A DNA stretch of 64,000 nucleotides from Glycomyces algeriensis (GCF_027622855.1 NZ_JAPZVR010000001.1:276441-340440), one strand, 5' to 3'. Positions 17,468-26,458 are shown, counted from the first letter of the stretch. The notes: generated by a model not told the origin, from the sequence alone. Translations and numbers: made by a program.

Positions 17468-17761
17468 ACCAGAGTGAGCGCACAAGGGACGGCAGTGGCC
17501 CGTGCGTTCCGGGCGGAGTGTCCCGAACGCCGGATCTATGACCACCGTCACAAACCCTGGGTCGCGGGGCATTTCGCCGCCGCTGAGCATGGGGATCGTC
17601 ACTGTCGGGAGTCGTCCCGGCCATGGCGACTTTCGCAACAGGAGCCTCAATGGATGCAGTGCTTCCCAATCGACCCAATACGGTGGGAGCGGTGCACAAC
17701 GGTTTTGGCTTGCCGATGCTAATCTGGCCCGATCCCCCAGACCGGCGAAAGGTCCGTATTG

Positions 17762-19291
17762 ATGAGCGCAGCTGCCGACCGACCCAAGATCGCATTGCGG
17801 CGCTTTCTCTCCAAAGCCGAAGACCCGTTCGCATCGTTCATTCGACTGCGCGCGGCAGAAGGCGAACAGAACGTCTTCCTCTTCGAATCACTCGCCGGCC
17901 CCGCGGCCGACAAGACCCGCGCCATGATCGGCGCGACCCCGCTGCTCGACGTCGTCGTCCGCGACGGGGTGCTCGAACTCGACGGCCGGGGGCCGTGGCT
18001 CGACTGGGCGCTGCGTCGCATGGCCGGCTTCGGCGGCGCGCGGCCCGAGGGCGAGCGGTTCTACCGCCTCCACGAGCGCACCGCGCTGTGGGAGGCCTTG
18101 CGCCACCTCGAAAGCGGGCTCGACGTCGACGGTCTCGACGACCAGGGCTTCGGCTTCGGATTCGTCGCCCTCCTCAGCTACGACGCGGTGACCTACATCG
18201 AGACCCTGCCGCGCCTGATCGAGGCCCACGACCGGGTCCCCGACGCGGTGTTCCGGATCTACCGCTCCGTCATCGAGATCGACCTCGTCCGCCGCGAAGC
18301 CCAGCTCCACGTCGCCCACTGCCCCGACTGGGACGAGCCCGACCCGGCCGACGTGCACCGCGGCATCGAGGCCGCGCTCGCCACCGAAGCGGCGCAGGCG
18401 AACCAGGTCCCCGAACCGCCGCTCAGCGACGTCGAACCGGAGCTGACGATCACCCCGGAGTCCTACGGCGAACGCGTCGAGCGCTCCCTGGAGCGCATCC
18501 GCGCCGGCGACATCTACCAGGTCCAGATCGGACACGAGGTCCGCATGCGCGGCAAACGCTCCGACCTCGACGTCTACCTGCGGATGCGGGCCAACAACCC
18601 CTCGCCGTACATGGGGTTCGTGCCCTTCGACGACCTCACGCTCCTCAGCGCCAGCCCCGAGCTCCACGTCCGCATCGAAGCCGACCACCTCACCATGCGC
18701 CCCATCGCCGGGACGGCCCGCCGCGGCGCCACCGCCGCCGAGGACGAGGCCCGCGCCGCGCGCCTGCGCGGCGACGAGAAGGAGATCGCCGAGCACATCA
18801 TGCTCGTCGACCTGTGCCGCAACGACCTCGGCCGCGTCGCCGACCCCGGCTCCGTCGAGGTCGACGACCTCATGAACGTCGAGGCCTACTCCCATGTACT
18901 GCACCTGGTCTCCACGGTGACGGCCGACCTCGCCGCCGGCTTCGACGCCTACGACGTCATCCGCGCGACCTTCCCTGCCGGCACCATGACCGGCGCCCCG
19001 AAGCTGCGCGCCATGGAGATCATCGAGACCACCGAGACCAGCCGCCGCGGCATGTACGCCGGCGCGTTCGGCGTCATCGGCTTCGGCGGGTTCACCAACC
19101 TCGCTTTGAGCATCCGCACCATCGTCGCCACCGGCGACGCCTACACGGCCCGGGCCTCCGCAGGGGTCGTCGCCGACTCCTCGCCCCAGGGCGAATGGCG
19201 CGAGACCCTCGCGAAACTCGGCTCATCGATCCACGCCGTCGTCGGACACGACGCGGCCACCGACTCCGCACCGAAGGGCGACACCCGATGA
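17762..19291 (+). CDS. Anthranilate synthase component I-like chorismate-utilising enzyme
   Basis: A 509-residue chorismate-binding enzyme. ATG 17762 is used (GAAAGG 9 nt upstream); a TTG lies one codon before it. The N-terminal regulatory-like domain covers about residues 1-230. The catalytic domain includes IRAGDIYQVQIG, RPIAGTARRG (PIAGT at 314-318), DLCRNDLGRVADPGSV and YSHVLHLVS. It continues with FPAGTMTGAPKLRAMEIIE (from 404) and AGVVADSSPQGEW. PIAGT, rather than the PIKGT of aminodeoxychorismate synthase PabB, favours ortho-amination to anthranilate or 2-amino-2-deoxyisochorismate. Its ATGA overlap with the amidotransferase gene marks a two-subunit synthase. The context is secondary metabolism, not a trp operon, since no trpB/C/D/A gene is near. 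Confidence 0.88.
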   Translation: MSAAADRPKIALRRFLSKAEDPFASFIRLRAAEGEQNVFLFESLAGPAADKTRAMIGATPLLDVVVRDGVLELDGRGPWLDWALRRMAGFGGARPEGERFYRLHERTALWEALRHLESGLDVDGLDDQGFGFGFVALLSYDAVTYIETLPRLIEAHDRVPDAVFRIYRSVIEIDLVRREAQLHVAHCPDWDEPDPADVHRGIEAALATEAAQANQVPEPPLSDVEPELTITPESYGERVERSLERIRAGDIYQVQIGHEVRMRGKRSDLDVYLRMRANNPSPYMGFVPFDDLTLLSASPELHVRIEADHLTMRPIAGTARRGATAAEDEARAARLRGDEKEIAEHIMLVDLCRNDLGRVADPGSVEVDDLMNVEAYSHVLHLVSTVTADLAAGFDAYDVIRATFPAGTMTGAPKLRAMEIIETTETSRRGMYAGAFGVIGFGGFTNLALSIRTIVATGDAYTARASAGVVADSSPQGEWRETLAKLGSSIHAVVGHDAATDSAPKGDTR

Positions 19292-19884
19292 AGGCACTGC
19301 TCATCGACGCGTACGACAGCTTCGCGCACATCATCTACCAGTACCTGCGCGTCCTCGACATCGACACGGACGTGATCCGCTCCGGCGACATCGCGCCCGC
19401 CGGGGCCCTCGCCCACGACGCCGACTTCGTCCTCCTCGGCCCCGGACCCGGCACCCCCGAGGACTCCGGCCACGTCGAGATGGTCCGCGCCCTCGCCGGC
19501 GTCAAACCGGTCCTCGGCGTCTGCCTCGGCCACCAGGCCGTCGGCGTCGCCTTCGGCGCGCAGGTGCGGCCCGCCCGCCACCTCATGCACGGCAAGACCA
19601 GCACGATCGACCACGACGGCCGCGGCGTCTTCACCGATGCGCCGCAACGCTTCAGCGCCACCAGGTACCACTCGCTCATCGTCGTCGAGGACACCCTCCC
19701 CGCCGAACTCGAGGTGACCGCCCGCGCCGCCGACGACGGCTACGTCATGGGCGTGCGCCACCGCGAACTCCTCATCGAGGGCGTCCAGTTCCACCCTGAG
19801 TCGATCCTCACCGAATCCGGCATGGGCCTCTTCGCCGGCTTCGCCGCCGCCGTCCGCGCCCAGCCCGCCGGGGCCCGCGCATGA
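19288..19884 (+). CDS. Anthranilate synthase component II-like glutamine amidotransferase
   Basis: A 198-residue class I glutaminase subunit that supplies ammonia to the chorismate enzyme upstream. The triad is C79 (GVCLGHQ), H169 and E171 (QFHPES). The TrpG/PabA signature MHGKTS and YHSLIV are present. Its length is normal for a stand-alone TrpG. ATG overlaps the upstream stop, and its own stop overlaps the next ATG, so three genes are translationally coupled. Confidence 0.92.
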   Translation: MKALLIDAYDSFAHIIYQYLRVLDIDTDVIRSGDIAPAGALAHDADFVLLGPGPGTPEDSGHVEMVRALAGVKPVLGVCLGHQAVGVAFGAQVRPARHLMHGKTSTIDHDGRGVFTDAPQRFSATRYHSLIVVEDTLPAELEVTARAADDGYVMGVRHRELLIEGVQFHPESILTESGMGLFAGFAAAVRAQPAGARA

Positions 19885-20504
19885 AGATCCTGACCATCAA
19901 CGGCTCCGAGCGGTCCCGCGGCTCCACCTGGCTCGCCGTCCAGGCCATCGTGGAGCGCGCCCGCGCCCGCGGCTGCGAGACCCGCGAAGTCGACCTCGCC
20001 GAGCAGCGCGTCACCCGCTGCGACTGCGGCCGCTGCAATTCCAGGACCGACCCCTGCCCCGTCGACGACGACGTCGGCACGATCGTCGCCGCCATGGTCG
20101 AAGCGGACGCCGTCTTCCTCGCCGCGCCCGTCCACGGCTTCGGCCTCTCCTCGCTCATGCAGACCTTCGTCGAGCGCGCCGGGGTCGGGCATCTGCGCTT
20201 CGAGCGGCCCCTCACCAACACCATCGGCGCCGCCGTCGTCATCGGCCGCCGCTACGGCCACCTCGACGTGCACGCTCAACTCCTGCACAACCTGCTGCTC
20301 AACCGCTTCATCGTCGTCGGCAGCGGCTTCCCCGTCACCATCCACTCCGGAGGCGAGCAGGGCGTCCTCTCCGACACCGAGGGCATGGAGGCGCTGCACC
20401 GCACCGTCGACCGCATCATCGACATCGGCAACGCCCTCGCCGAGTCCGGGACGCGGCTCCCGCGCCCGTCCGAGGTCGAGCGGCGCGTCGGAAGGACGAG
20501 CTGA
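19881..20504 (+). CDS. NAD(P)H-dependent FMN reductase-like flavoprotein with Cys cluster
   Basis: A 207-residue flavodoxin-fold protein. NGSERSRGSTW near the N-terminus (residues 7-17) is the FMN phosphate loop. Cysteines 47, 49, 52 and 59 (RCDCGRCNSRTDPC) match the place of the Cys cluster in iron-sulfur flavoproteins, though the first spacing is one residue rather than two. APVHGFGLSSLMQTFVERA is the usual flavin-side helix. It could reduce or oxidise the chorismate-derived ring, feed electrons to the AurF-like enzyme or P450, or act on an N-oxide. Coupling to the synthase pair by a 4-bp overlap argues for an early step. Confidence 0.78.
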   Translation: MKILTINGSERSRGSTWLAVQAIVERARARGCETREVDLAEQRVTRCDCGRCNSRTDPCPVDDDVGTIVAAMVEADAVFLAAPVHGFGLSSLMQTFVERAGVGHLRFERPLTNTIGAAVVIGRRYGHLDVHAQLLHNLLLNRFIVVGSGFPVTIHSGGEQGVLSDTEGMEALHRTVDRIIDIGNALAESGTRLPRPSEVERRVGRTS

Positions 20505-20508
20505 CCGA

Positions 20509-21744
20509 GTGACCGTCACGCAGGCACCGCGGGCCCGGACCGGCGGCCTGGGCCTCCTCATCGGCAGCAAGTCCGCCTCCACCGTCGCCTACGCGACCTC
20601 CTGGGTCCTGCTGCCGCTCTACGTCTACCAGGCCAGCGGCTCGGCCCTGCTGACCGCGCTGGCGTCCGCGGCGAACGTGCTCCCGTTCCTCCTCTTCGGG
20701 CTCCTCGCCGGGGCCGCCGTCGACCGCTCCTCGCCGGTGCGGGTCATGGCCTGGATGGAAGTCGCCAACGCCGCCGTGCTGCTGTGCGTGCCGCTCCTGG
20801 CCGCCACGGTCGGCGCGGGCCCGGTTGTGTTGTGCGCCATCGGGTTCGCCTCCGCGACCGCCTACGTCTGGTTCGACGTGGCCAGCGCCGCGCTCGTCCC
20901 GGCACTCGCCGGGGCCGACGGCGTCTTCCGCGCCAACAGCTACCTCTGGATGACCACCACCGTGCTCACGGCCGTGGCCGCACCGGTCGGGTACTTCCTG
21001 CTCGAAACGCTCCGGCTCGGCCCCACCTTCGCGGTCCTCGCCGCCTGCTACCTGCTCTCGGCGGCGCTCATCGCCGCCATCCGGCCGCGCCCGGACACGG
21101 CCGGCCCGTCCCGGCCCGAACCCGGGGCGGTCTGGGCCGGCCTCAAGTACCTCGCCGGCCACCCGCTGCTGCGGACCTACACCACGGTGAACGTGGGCGT
21201 CGGGGTGAGCGCCGGAGCCGTCTACGGGATGCTGGTCGTCTTCGCCTCCCGCGCGCTCGGCCTGCCCAGCGACGACTACCGGGTCGCGTGGATCGTCGCG
21301 GCCTCCGGGGTCGGCGCACTGCTGGGCGCGATCGCGGCCCGCCGCTTCAAAGGCGTGCCGCCGATCCCGGCGGCCCGCTGGATGACCGGCCTCGACCTGC
21401 TCCTGCTGCTCGCGTACGCCGCCGCGCCGTCCTGGCAGCTCGCCGCCGTCCTGCTGCTGTCCTGGAACGCCGTCCACACCTGCTTCCTGGTGGTGGGCAT
21501 CTCGGTGCGCCAGACCGCTACACCGCAGCGGCTCCAAGGACGCGTGAACGCCGTGGGCCGCATGATCGTCTGGGGTTCAGTGCCGCTCGGTACGCTGCTG
21601 TGCGGCGGCCTCACCGAACTCATCGGTCCACGGTGGGCACTGGCCGCCCTGGGCGCGTTCGCGTTCGCGAGCCTCGTCACCGCCCTGCGCGCCCCCAGCG
21701 CGCTGCACACGGACAACGCACTTCTTGAGAAAGCAGACACATGA
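20509..21744 (+). CDS. MFS transporter (second cluster exporter)
   Basis: A 411-residue membrane protein from GTG 20509, with AAGGA about 10 nt upstream. About 12 hydrophobic spans are seen. LLAGAAVDRSSPVRVMAW is the motif-A loop after TM2, and RQTATPQRLQGRVNAVGRMI is a segment typical of MFS_3/enterobactin-exporter-like proteins. Export of the glycosylated product, or of an intermediate, is likely. It differs clearly from the left-operon MFS protein. Its stop overlaps the ATG of the glycosyltransferase gene. Confidence 0.85.
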   Translation: MTVTQAPRARTGGLGLLIGSKSASTVAYATSWVLLPLYVYQASGSALLTALASAANVLPFLLFGLLAGAAVDRSSPVRVMAWMEVANAAVLLCVPLLAATVGAGPVVLCAIGFASATAYVWFDVASAALVPALAGADGVFRANSYLWMTTTVLTAVAAPVGYFLLETLRLGPTFAVLAACYLLSAALIAAIRPRPDTAGPSRPEPGAVWAGLKYLAGHPLLRTYTTVNVGVGVSAGAVYGMLVVFASRALGLPSDDYRVAWIVAASGVGALLGAIAARRFKGVPPIPAARWMTGLDLLLLLAYAAAPSWQLAAVLLLSWNAVHTCFLVVGISVRQTATPQRLQGRVNAVGRMIVWGSVPLGTLLCGGLTELIGPRWALAALGAFAFASLVTALRAPSALHTDNALLEKADT

Positions 21745-22970
21745 CCTCATCCCGTCCACTGAGGGTGCTCTTCGTGGCCTTCAGCCGCTCCAGCCTCGGC
21801 CACGTGACGCGCATGCGCACGGCCGCCAGGCGCTTCGCCGACGCCGGACACACCGTCGCCGTCGCCGCCCACGAGGAGGTCCGGCACCTCATCGAGCACG
21901 CCGGCCTGGCATGGATCGGCATCGACGAGATCGGGCCCGCCCCGGCCTGGCGCGGCATGAGCGACGTCGCGAGCCTGCGCGCCTTCGCCCGCACGCGGCT
22001 CGCCAGCCCCATCTACGTGCAGGCCTCCCTGCGCGACGAGCTGCGCGCCATCGACGAGTTCGCCCCCGACGCCGTGGTCAGCGACATGCGCAACACCGCG
22101 TCCGTCGCGGCCTCGATGCGCGGGCTGCCGAGCTTCACCTGCCACAACCTGCGCCTGTTCAAGCACCCGATGCACGCGGTGCTCCCGGAGATCCTGGCGA
22201 CCCTCGAGGCGATCGGCGTCGAGCCCGAGCACCGTGCGCCCCTGGGGGACGCGGTGCTCGTGCCGGACCTGCCGCTGCTCGACCCGCTCAGCGGCGTCCC
22301 GGCCGAGACCGCCGGACTCATGGCCGGCCTCACCGCGGAGATCCGCCACATCGGACCACTCGTGCCGCAGGAGCTGCTGGCGCCGCCCGCCGCGATCGAG
22401 CGCGAACCGGTCCTCAACATCACGCTCGGCGGTTCCGGAGCGGGGGACAAGGACCTGCTGCGGGTGGTGGCCGCCGCGAGCGGCCTCGGGGTGCGCCTCG
22501 CGGTCACCCTCGGCGTCGAAGGGCCCGAGAGCGACGTGCTCGCCGACCAGGTGCGCGCCGCCGCGGGCGGCGCCGAAATCGAAGTCGCCGCGTTCCGCCA
22601 CGACGCGGTGGACCTCATGGCGCGCAGCGCCGCCGCCGTCGTCCACGGCGGACACTCCTCGATGATCGAGGGCCTGCTCTGCGCGACGCCGCTGGTGTTC
22701 ACGCCGCAATCCGCCGAGCAGCGCGGCAACGCCGCCCGGGTGGCCGGGCTCGGCCTCGGCACGGTGATCGCCGACGACGACCCGGCCGAAGCCGTCACCG
22801 CCGCGATCCGGTCCGCGCTGGCCGCCGACCGGGGTCCGCACGACGCGTTCGCCTCGGTGCTGCGCGCGGCCGACGGCGCGGGCGCGATGGTCGAGACCGT
22901 CGAGCGGGCGGTCGCGCTGCACCGCGCCGCCGTTGCGGGCGTGGCGAACGGGGTCTCCAGTGCACACTGA
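21741..22970 (+). CDS. Glycosyltransferase, GT1/MurG-like (GT-B fold)
   Basis: A 409-residue nucleotide-sugar transferase. It begins RVLFVAFSRSSLGHVTRM, the loop of GT-B enzymes that glycosylate secondary metabolites. The donor-site signature near the C-terminus reads VVHGGHSSMIEGLLCATPLV (about residues 300-320), followed by PQSAEQRGNAARV. There is no signal peptide. It probably places the first sugar on the cluster's aglycone in the cytoplasm. The ATG overlaps the upstream stop by 4 bp. Confidence 0.85.
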   Translation: MTSSRPLRVLFVAFSRSSLGHVTRMRTAARRFADAGHTVAVAAHEEVRHLIEHAGLAWIGIDEIGPAPAWRGMSDVASLRAFARTRLASPIYVQASLRDELRAIDEFAPDAVVSDMRNTASVAASMRGLPSFTCHNLRLFKHPMHAVLPEILATLEAIGVEPEHRAPLGDAVLVPDLPLLDPLSGVPAETAGLMAGLTAEIRHIGPLVPQELLAPPAAIEREPVLNITLGGSGAGDKDLLRVVAAASGLGVRLAVTLGVEGPESDVLADQVRAAAGGAEIEVAAFRHDAVDLMARSAAAVVHGGHSSMIEGLLCATPLVFTPQSAEQRGNAARVAGLGLGTVIADDDPAEAVTAAIRSALAADRGPHDAFASVLRAADGAGAMVETVERAVALHRAAVAGVANGVSSAH

Positions 22971-24054
22971 CGTCGTGCTCTCCACCGCGATCATGACCCA
23001 CCCGGCCCGCGAGGACCGCGCGCGCAAGCTCGCCGAATCGCTGCCGGACCTCAACCCGGCCGTCGTCGTCGACGATTCCGAAGCCGGCCGGGGCAACCTC
23101 GGCAACGCCCTGCGCGCCTGGGCCGCAGTGGGGGAGGAGGCCACGCACCACCTGGTGCTCCAGGACGACGTGGTCCCCTGCGACGACTTCGCCGCGCTGG
23201 TGCGCCGCGCCATCGCCGCCCGCCCGGAGGCCGCGATCAGCCTGTTCTGCGAGTGGGGTTCGCGCAGTGCGACCCTCGCTCGCGTCGCGGCCCGGCGCGG
23301 CTGGGGCTGGGCCCGCGCGGTCGACATGTACACGCCCTCCCAAGGTTTGGTCATGCCGCGCGGGACCGCGCTCGCCTTCGCGGCCACCGAGGACGCGGGC
23401 GGCGCCGACGACCTCGCGCTCGTCGCCCATCTGCGCGGGAACGGCATCGACAACCTCGTCACCGTCCCGAACCTGCTCGAGCACGACGACCGGTTGAGCC
23501 TGACCGCCAACGGCTTCCAGGGCCCGCGGCTCGCCGTCTGCACTGCGACCGCCGGGGCGGAGCCGGACTTCGACACGCCCGCCGCCGGGACCGGGCTCAC
23601 CCAGTTGCCGTACGCCTCCTGGATGCGGGTCCACGCCGAGTGGTTCTACTGCGGCGAGTCGCCGGAGGCGTACGCGTGGCTGGGGGACTTCGGCGACACG
23701 CGGCTGCCCGAGGGCTTCCGCAAGACCGACCTGGCCGAGCGGTTCCGCGCCGACCTCGCCGAAGTCGGCGCGCCGCTGACGCAGGCGGCCAGCGAACTGA
23801 CGCTCTTCGAATACTGGACCGTCCACTTCGCCCTCGGTCTCGTCCAGCCCGAACCGCTTGAAGCCAAGTCCGGCCCGTACGCCGAGGCCGCGTTCGCCAC
23901 CGCGTTCCCGGGCCTGTTCCGCCGCTACCTTCCGATGCCTACAGTGGAGGCGCTGCGCGGCAGCGCGGGCCGCCTCGCCATCGCCGCGTTCGAGCGCGGC
24001 GCCGCCGCGGACATCGAACGGCCGCAACCCGACTGGCACGAGGAACCGCGGTGA
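22960..24054 (+). CDS. Putative GT-A glycosyltransferase, distantly GT25-like, family uncertain
   Basis: A protein of about 364 residues. GTG 22960 overlaps the preceding stop by 11 bp; TTG 22933 is an alternative start. The N-terminus (VVLSTAIMTHPARED) followed by LVLQDDVVPCDDF resembles the first strand and acidic motif of GT25 (LPS/procollagen galactosyl-) transferases. The rest is not recognised: it has Trp/Tyr-rich stretches (MRVHAEWFYCGESPEAYAWL) and helical C-terminal repeats. Its stop overlaps the P450 start by 4 bp, so it belongs to the operon. If not a sugar transferase it would be an unassigned biosynthetic enzyme. Confidence 0.55.
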   Translation: MHTDVVLSTAIMTHPAREDRARKLAESLPDLNPAVVVDDSEAGRGNLGNALRAWAAVGEEATHHLVLQDDVVPCDDFAALVRRAIAARPEAAISLFCEWGSRSATLARVAARRGWGWARAVDMYTPSQGLVMPRGTALAFAATEDAGGADDLALVAHLRGNGIDNLVTVPNLLEHDDRLSLTANGFQGPRLAVCTATAGAEPDFDTPAAGTGLTQLPYASWMRVHAEWFYCGESPEAYAWLGDFGDTRLPEGFRKTDLAERFRADLAEVGAPLTQAASELTLFEYWTVHFALGLVQPEPLEAKSGPYAEAAFATAFPGLFRRYLPMPTVEALRGSAGRLAIAAFERGAAADIERPQPDWHEEPR

Positions 24055-25457
24055 GCGTCCCCGGGCCCGCGCCCCACCGGTGGCTCGGCCGCCGCCGCAA
24101 CGCGCACGAGTACGCCGTCGACCCGGTCGGGTACACCGCCCGCCTCTACCACGAGTTCGGACCGGTGAGCGGGCTCGTACATGGCGACCGGCGCCAGGTA
24201 TTCGCGTTCGGGCCCGAGCACAACCGGACCGTGCTCACCCGCGGCGACACCTTCCACACCGTGCTCGAGTACGCCATCCCGCAGGGCATCCGCGACGCCC
24301 GGCGCGGCATCGGGCTGCTCAACATGAACGGCCCCGAGCACCGGCGGGCCCGCCGCGTCGCCACCCCGTCGTTCAAACCCCAAGCGGCCCTGGCGCACGG
24401 CGAGCTCATCGCCCGCCTCGCCGCCGAAGAGGTCGACTCGTGGACGCCCGGCGAGCCGTTCGACCTGACCGACCGGATGCGCCGCCTCACGCTCAGGATC
24501 GCGTGCCTGTGCTTCTTCGGCGTCGACATCGCCGCGCAGGCCGACCACATCGGACGCATGGTCCAGGACATGCTGGCGCTGCGCTACTTCGCCTCCTCGA
24601 TCAGGTACTTCCCGTTCGACCTTCCCGGCACCCCGTACCGGCGGCTGCTCACCGTGATCCGCAGGCTCGACGCCGCGCTCGCCGAGATCATCGAGACCCG
24701 GCGCGCCGGGGGCGCCGCGCCCGACCTGCTCCAGTCCCTCATGGACGCCCGCGGTGAGGACGGCCGCGGCTTCAACGACGACCAGCTCGTCGGGCAGCTC
24801 ACCACCCTCCTCGTCGCCGGGCACGAGACCTCCTCCAACACCCTGGCGTGGACGCTCCTGCTGCTCTCACAGCACCCCGCCGAACTCGACAAGCTCCTTG
24901 CGGCCCTTCCGGAACGGCCCGAGGGCCGAGCCGCCGTCCCCGAGTTCCCCGCGGGCCTCGACCACGTGCTCAAGGAGGTCCTGCGGCTCCTGCCGCCCGG
25001 ACCGAACACCTCCCGGATCGCCGTGGAGCCCACCGAGATCGGCGGCCACGGGATCCCGGCCTGGTGCCAGGTCGTCACCAGCAAGTTCGCCACGCACCGC
25101 GACCCCGCGGTGTTCGCGGACCCGCTGCGCTTCCGGCCCGCCCGGTGGGAGACCCTGCGGCCCAGCCTGTACCAGTACCTGCCGTACGGGGCCGGCCCGC
25201 ACGCCTGCATCGGCGCCGCGTTCGCCGACCTCGAGATGAAGACCGTGCTGGCCGCCGTCCTCGGCCGCTACCGGCTCGACCCCGTCCCCGGCGCCGACGT
25301 CTCGCGCCAGGTCGGACTCATGATGGCGCCCAAGGGACCCGTGCCCGTGGTCGCCCGCCCCCGCACCGACCCGGCCCCGCCGCCCAGCGCGGTCACGGGC
25401 GACCTGCACCAGATGGTGGACCTCGACGGCGAGACCCGATGGAGACTCGGATGGTAG
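24051..25457 (+). CDS. Cytochrome P450
   Basis: A 468-residue P450 from GTG 24051, with GAGGA upstream. The I-helix motif is AGHETSS (256-262), the K-helix ExxR is E309-R312, and the heme loop PYGAGPHACIG puts the ligand at C386. Length and the FxPxRW-like segment (FRPARWETL) resemble class II-type bacterial P450s (CYP102/110-like), longer than the usual 400-residue actinobacterial enzymes. There is no membrane anchor. It has a C-terminal extension of about 40 residues rich in Pro and Asp. No ferredoxin gene is nearby. It probably hydroxylates the core, perhaps creating a site for glycosylation or carbamoylation. Confidence 0.93.
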   Translation: MSVPGPAPHRWLGRRRNAHEYAVDPVGYTARLYHEFGPVSGLVHGDRRQVFAFGPEHNRTVLTRGDTFHTVLEYAIPQGIRDARRGIGLLNMNGPEHRRARRVATPSFKPQAALAHGELIARLAAEEVDSWTPGEPFDLTDRMRRLTLRIACLCFFGVDIAAQADHIGRMVQDMLALRYFASSIRYFPFDLPGTPYRRLLTVIRRLDAALAEIIETRRAGGAAPDLLQSLMDARGEDGRGFNDDQLVGQLTTLLVAGHETSSNTLAWTLLLLSQHPAELDKLLAALPERPEGRAAVPEFPAGLDHVLKEVLRLLPPGPNTSRIAVEPTEIGGHGIPAWCQVVTSKFATHRDPAVFADPLRFRPARWETLRPSLYQYLPYGAGPHACIGAAFADLEMKTVLAAVLGRYRLDPVPGADVSRQVGLMMAPKGPVPVVARPRTDPAPPPSAVTGDLHQMVDLDGETRWRLGW

Positions 25458-26458
25458 AACACCCCCAGGTCAGCCTGGTGATGGCGACCTGCGACAAGCG
25501 CGACTACCTCGCGCTCACCCTCGAATCCCTGCTCACGCAGACCTACGAGCGGTTCGAAGTGGTCGTGTGCGACGACGGGACCGCCGGCGGCGTCGCCGAC
25601 ATCGTCGACCCGCTCCGCGACCGGCTCGACCTCACCCTCGTGGTGCAGGAGAACCGGGGCCGCGCCGCCGCCCGCAACGCCGCCCTCGAACGCGCCCAAG
25701 GCGACCTCGTCGTCTTCATGGACGACGACCGCATGGCCGCCCCCGGCTTCGTCGCCGCCCACGCCGCCGCGCACGACGACTCGCGCGGGGCCATCGGCTG
25801 GAAGCGCCGCGCCCTCACCTGGTGGCGGCCCGGCGTCCTCCCCGTGGGCGAGGACGACCTGCTCCGGCTCGCGGACCGCGTCGGCGGCGCCGAGCAGCTG
25901 CGCGCACCGATCCGCCTCCTCGCCCCGGGCGACCTCGCCGCCGACCCCGAAGCGGCCCTGGACCGCGTCGAACTGGGCGACGAGCCCGACAACTACCACG
26001 CGATCGTCGAGGAGTACGGCCACGGCCTCGACGGCTTCCGGTTCGGGTGGGCGCTGGCGACCACGGCGAACCTGGGCGTCTCGCGGGAGGCGATCGCGAA
26101 GGCCGGCGGCTTCGACGAGTCCTTCACCGGCTGGGGACTGGAGGACACCGACCTGAGCTACCGGCTGCACCGCCTCGGCATCCGGTTCTCGGTGCACACC
26201 GACGCCGTGAACTACCACCAGGTCCACCCGCTGGCGGACCCGAACCCGATGGTCGCGCAGCGGGTCATGCGCGCCCAGCTGATGCGCAACCTCGACCACT
26301 TCTGCCGGCGGCACCGCTCGCTCGACGCCTACCTGTTCCGGCGGCGCTGGGAGCACGCCATGACCCTGGCCGAGGCCGACCGGCTCCTGAAGCTGGTCGA
26401 GGGCGAGGCGAGCCCGCTGCTGCGGCGCGAGCTCGAAGCGCTCTACGGGGACCGGTAA
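25451..26458 (+). CDS. Glycosyltransferase family 2
   Basis: A 335-residue GT-A enzyme. ATG 25451 lies 5 nt after GGAGA and overlaps the P450 gene by 7 bp. The N-terminal nucleotide-sugar fold is VSLVMATCDKRDYLALTLES with VVCDDG. The metal-binding DxD is at 91-93 (FMDDDRM). The acceptor/catalytic region reads GFDESFTGWGLEDTDLSYRL, as in GalNAc/galactosyl-type GT2 enzymes with a C-terminal Glyco_transf_7 motif. It is the last gene of the right operon, followed at once by a strong terminator. It probably adds a second sugar. Confidence 0.88.
   Translation: MVEHPQVSLVMATCDKRDYLALTLESLLTQTYERFEVVVCDDGTAGGVADIVDPLRDRLDLTLVVQENRGRAAARNAALERAQGDLVVFMDDDRMAAPGFVAAHAAAHDDSRGAIGWKRRALTWWRPGVLPVGEDDLLRLADRVGGAEQLRAPIRLLAPGDLAADPEAALDRVELGDEPDNYHAIVEEYGHGLDGFRFGWALATTANLGVSREAIAKAGGFDESFTGWGLEDTDLSYRLHRLGIRFSVHTDAVNYHQVHPLADPNPMVAQRVMRAQLMRNLDHFCRRHRSLDAYLFRRRWEHAMTLAEADRLLKLVEGEASPLLRRELEALYGDR

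Larger units (their letters stand above)
17239..17761. other. Divergent promoter region of the biosynthetic cluster (no gene)
   Basis: This 523-bp gap lies between the two operons. Short open frames here have no ribosome sites or recognisable protein features. It contains two inverted repeats (17400-17414 and 17450-17467) and a ribosome-binding run GAAAGG at 17747-17752 for the right operon. No attenuator peptide or riboswitch was recognised. Confidence 0.6.

Noticed and set aside
17249..17722. Short overlapping frames in the divergent cluster promoter
   Set aside because: They lack ribosome sites and recognisable sequence, and they cover the palindromes. I treat the stretch as regulatory DNA.
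17762..19884. Aminodeoxychorismate synthase of a chloramphenicol-like pathway
   Set aside because: The PIAGT motif is of the anthranilate type, and no PapB/PapC-like mutase or dehydrogenase is present.
8967..26458. PKS, NRPS or RiPP core genes in the cluster
   Set aside because: I looked for carrier-protein (DSL), ketosynthase and adenylation motifs and for small precursor genes and found none.
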